Positions 32,308-32,435 of a stretch of DNA of 32,435 nucleotides are shown here, piece by piece; within the stretch, counting starts at the first letter, position 1, and every line of letters begins with the position of its first letter. This DNA is from Pseudaeromonas sp041911695 (lineage in GTDB: Bacteria; Pseudomonadota; Gammaproteobacteria; Enterobacterales; Aeromonadaceae). Where the stretch lies: NCBI GenBank assembly GCA_041911695.1, contig JAYROM010000176.1, positions 1 through 32,435 of the forward strand, written 5' to 3'. The notes beneath the pieces are model-generated. The model ran no database searches, was not told the DNA's origin, and worked only from the letters and a program-made list of their open reading frames with translations. Position numbers and translations under genes: made by a program.

Positions 32308-32435
32308 ATGCAGATTGGAATACCGAGAGAAAGTCTCGCCGGTGAGACCCGGGTGGCTGCCACCCCGTCTACCGTCGAGCAACTGCGCAAGCTCGGCTTC
32401 GACGTTGTGGTTGAAGCCGGTGCCGGGGCGCTGGC
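32308..32435 (+). CDS. pntA: NAD(P) transhydrogenase alpha subunit PntA (5' end only)
   Basis: First 42 codons of the proton-translocating transhydrogenase alpha subunit, which exchanges hydride between NADH and NADP+ at the inner membrane using the proton gradient. MQIGIPRES, ETRVAATPSTVEQLRKLGFDVVVEAGAGA matches the start of E. coli PntA almost residue for residue. ATG 32308 has AGGGA 8 nt upstream. The gene is cut by the window edge. Confidence 0.95.
   Translation, partial: MQIGIPRESLAGETRVAATPSTVEQLRKLGFDVVVEAGAGAL

Overview
The window is a continuous stretch of chromosome from a gammaproteobacterium, GC-rich (about 60% by eye). The gene order points to the Aeromonadales/Vibrionales side of the class: rnpB lies directly upstream of mraZ, the dcw cluster has no ddl between murC and ftsQ, there is no recognisable secM between lpxC and secA, and holD-rimI, pyrBI, ravA-viaA and fldB are all present. 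An Aeromonadaceae member (Aeromonas, Oceanimonas or Zobellella-like) is my best guess, but this is inference from protein similarity recalled by eye.

Region 1 (1-17.4 kb): the 3' part of RNase P RNA with its terminator, then a complete division and cell wall (dcw) cluster on the + strand: mraZ-rsmH-ftsL-ftsI-murE-murF-mraY-murD-ftsW-murG-murC-ftsQ-ftsA-ftsZ-lpxC. Most genes overlap or nearly touch. The cluster starts at a sigma70-type promoter followed by three GTGG repeats spaced exactly 10 nt apart (MraZ operator). A near-consensus internal promoter sits upstream of ftsQ, where ddlB lies in E. coli. lpxC has its own probable promoter plus a perfect TGGTCCGACCA palindrome that looks like a FadR operator. 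Two tandem terminators close the cluster.

Region 2 (17.4-22.8 kb): secA behind a long structured leader without secM, a terminator, mutT, then on the - strand fldB and a two-gene cassette made of a ParA-type ATPase (deviant Walker A) and a small ribbon-helix-helix protein. This resembles a type Ib (ParF/ParG-like) partition or positioning pair and is the least ordinary gene content in the window.

Region 3 (22.8-27.9 kb): the - strand pyrimidine operon pyrL-pyrB-pyrI, with a full attenuator and a 43-codon leader ORF that reads through the terminator hairpin; a tRNA-Trp gene on the + strand; and viaA/ravA on the - strand, with six perfect copies of a heptamer against the viaA stop codon.

Region 4 (27.9-32.4 kb): a consensus CRP-type dyad between divergent ravA and holD, then holD-rimI, an M23-family peptidase-like protein with an altered zinc site, a long-chain acyl-CoA synthetase with a second FadR-like box upstream, a strong terminator, about 460 nt with no gene that I can support, and the first 128 nt of pntA.

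No mobile element, CRISPR array or prophage was seen. Most of the window is core genome. The most interesting signals are regulatory (the FadR-like box at lpxC, the secA leader, the CRP dyad) plus the ParA/RHH pair.
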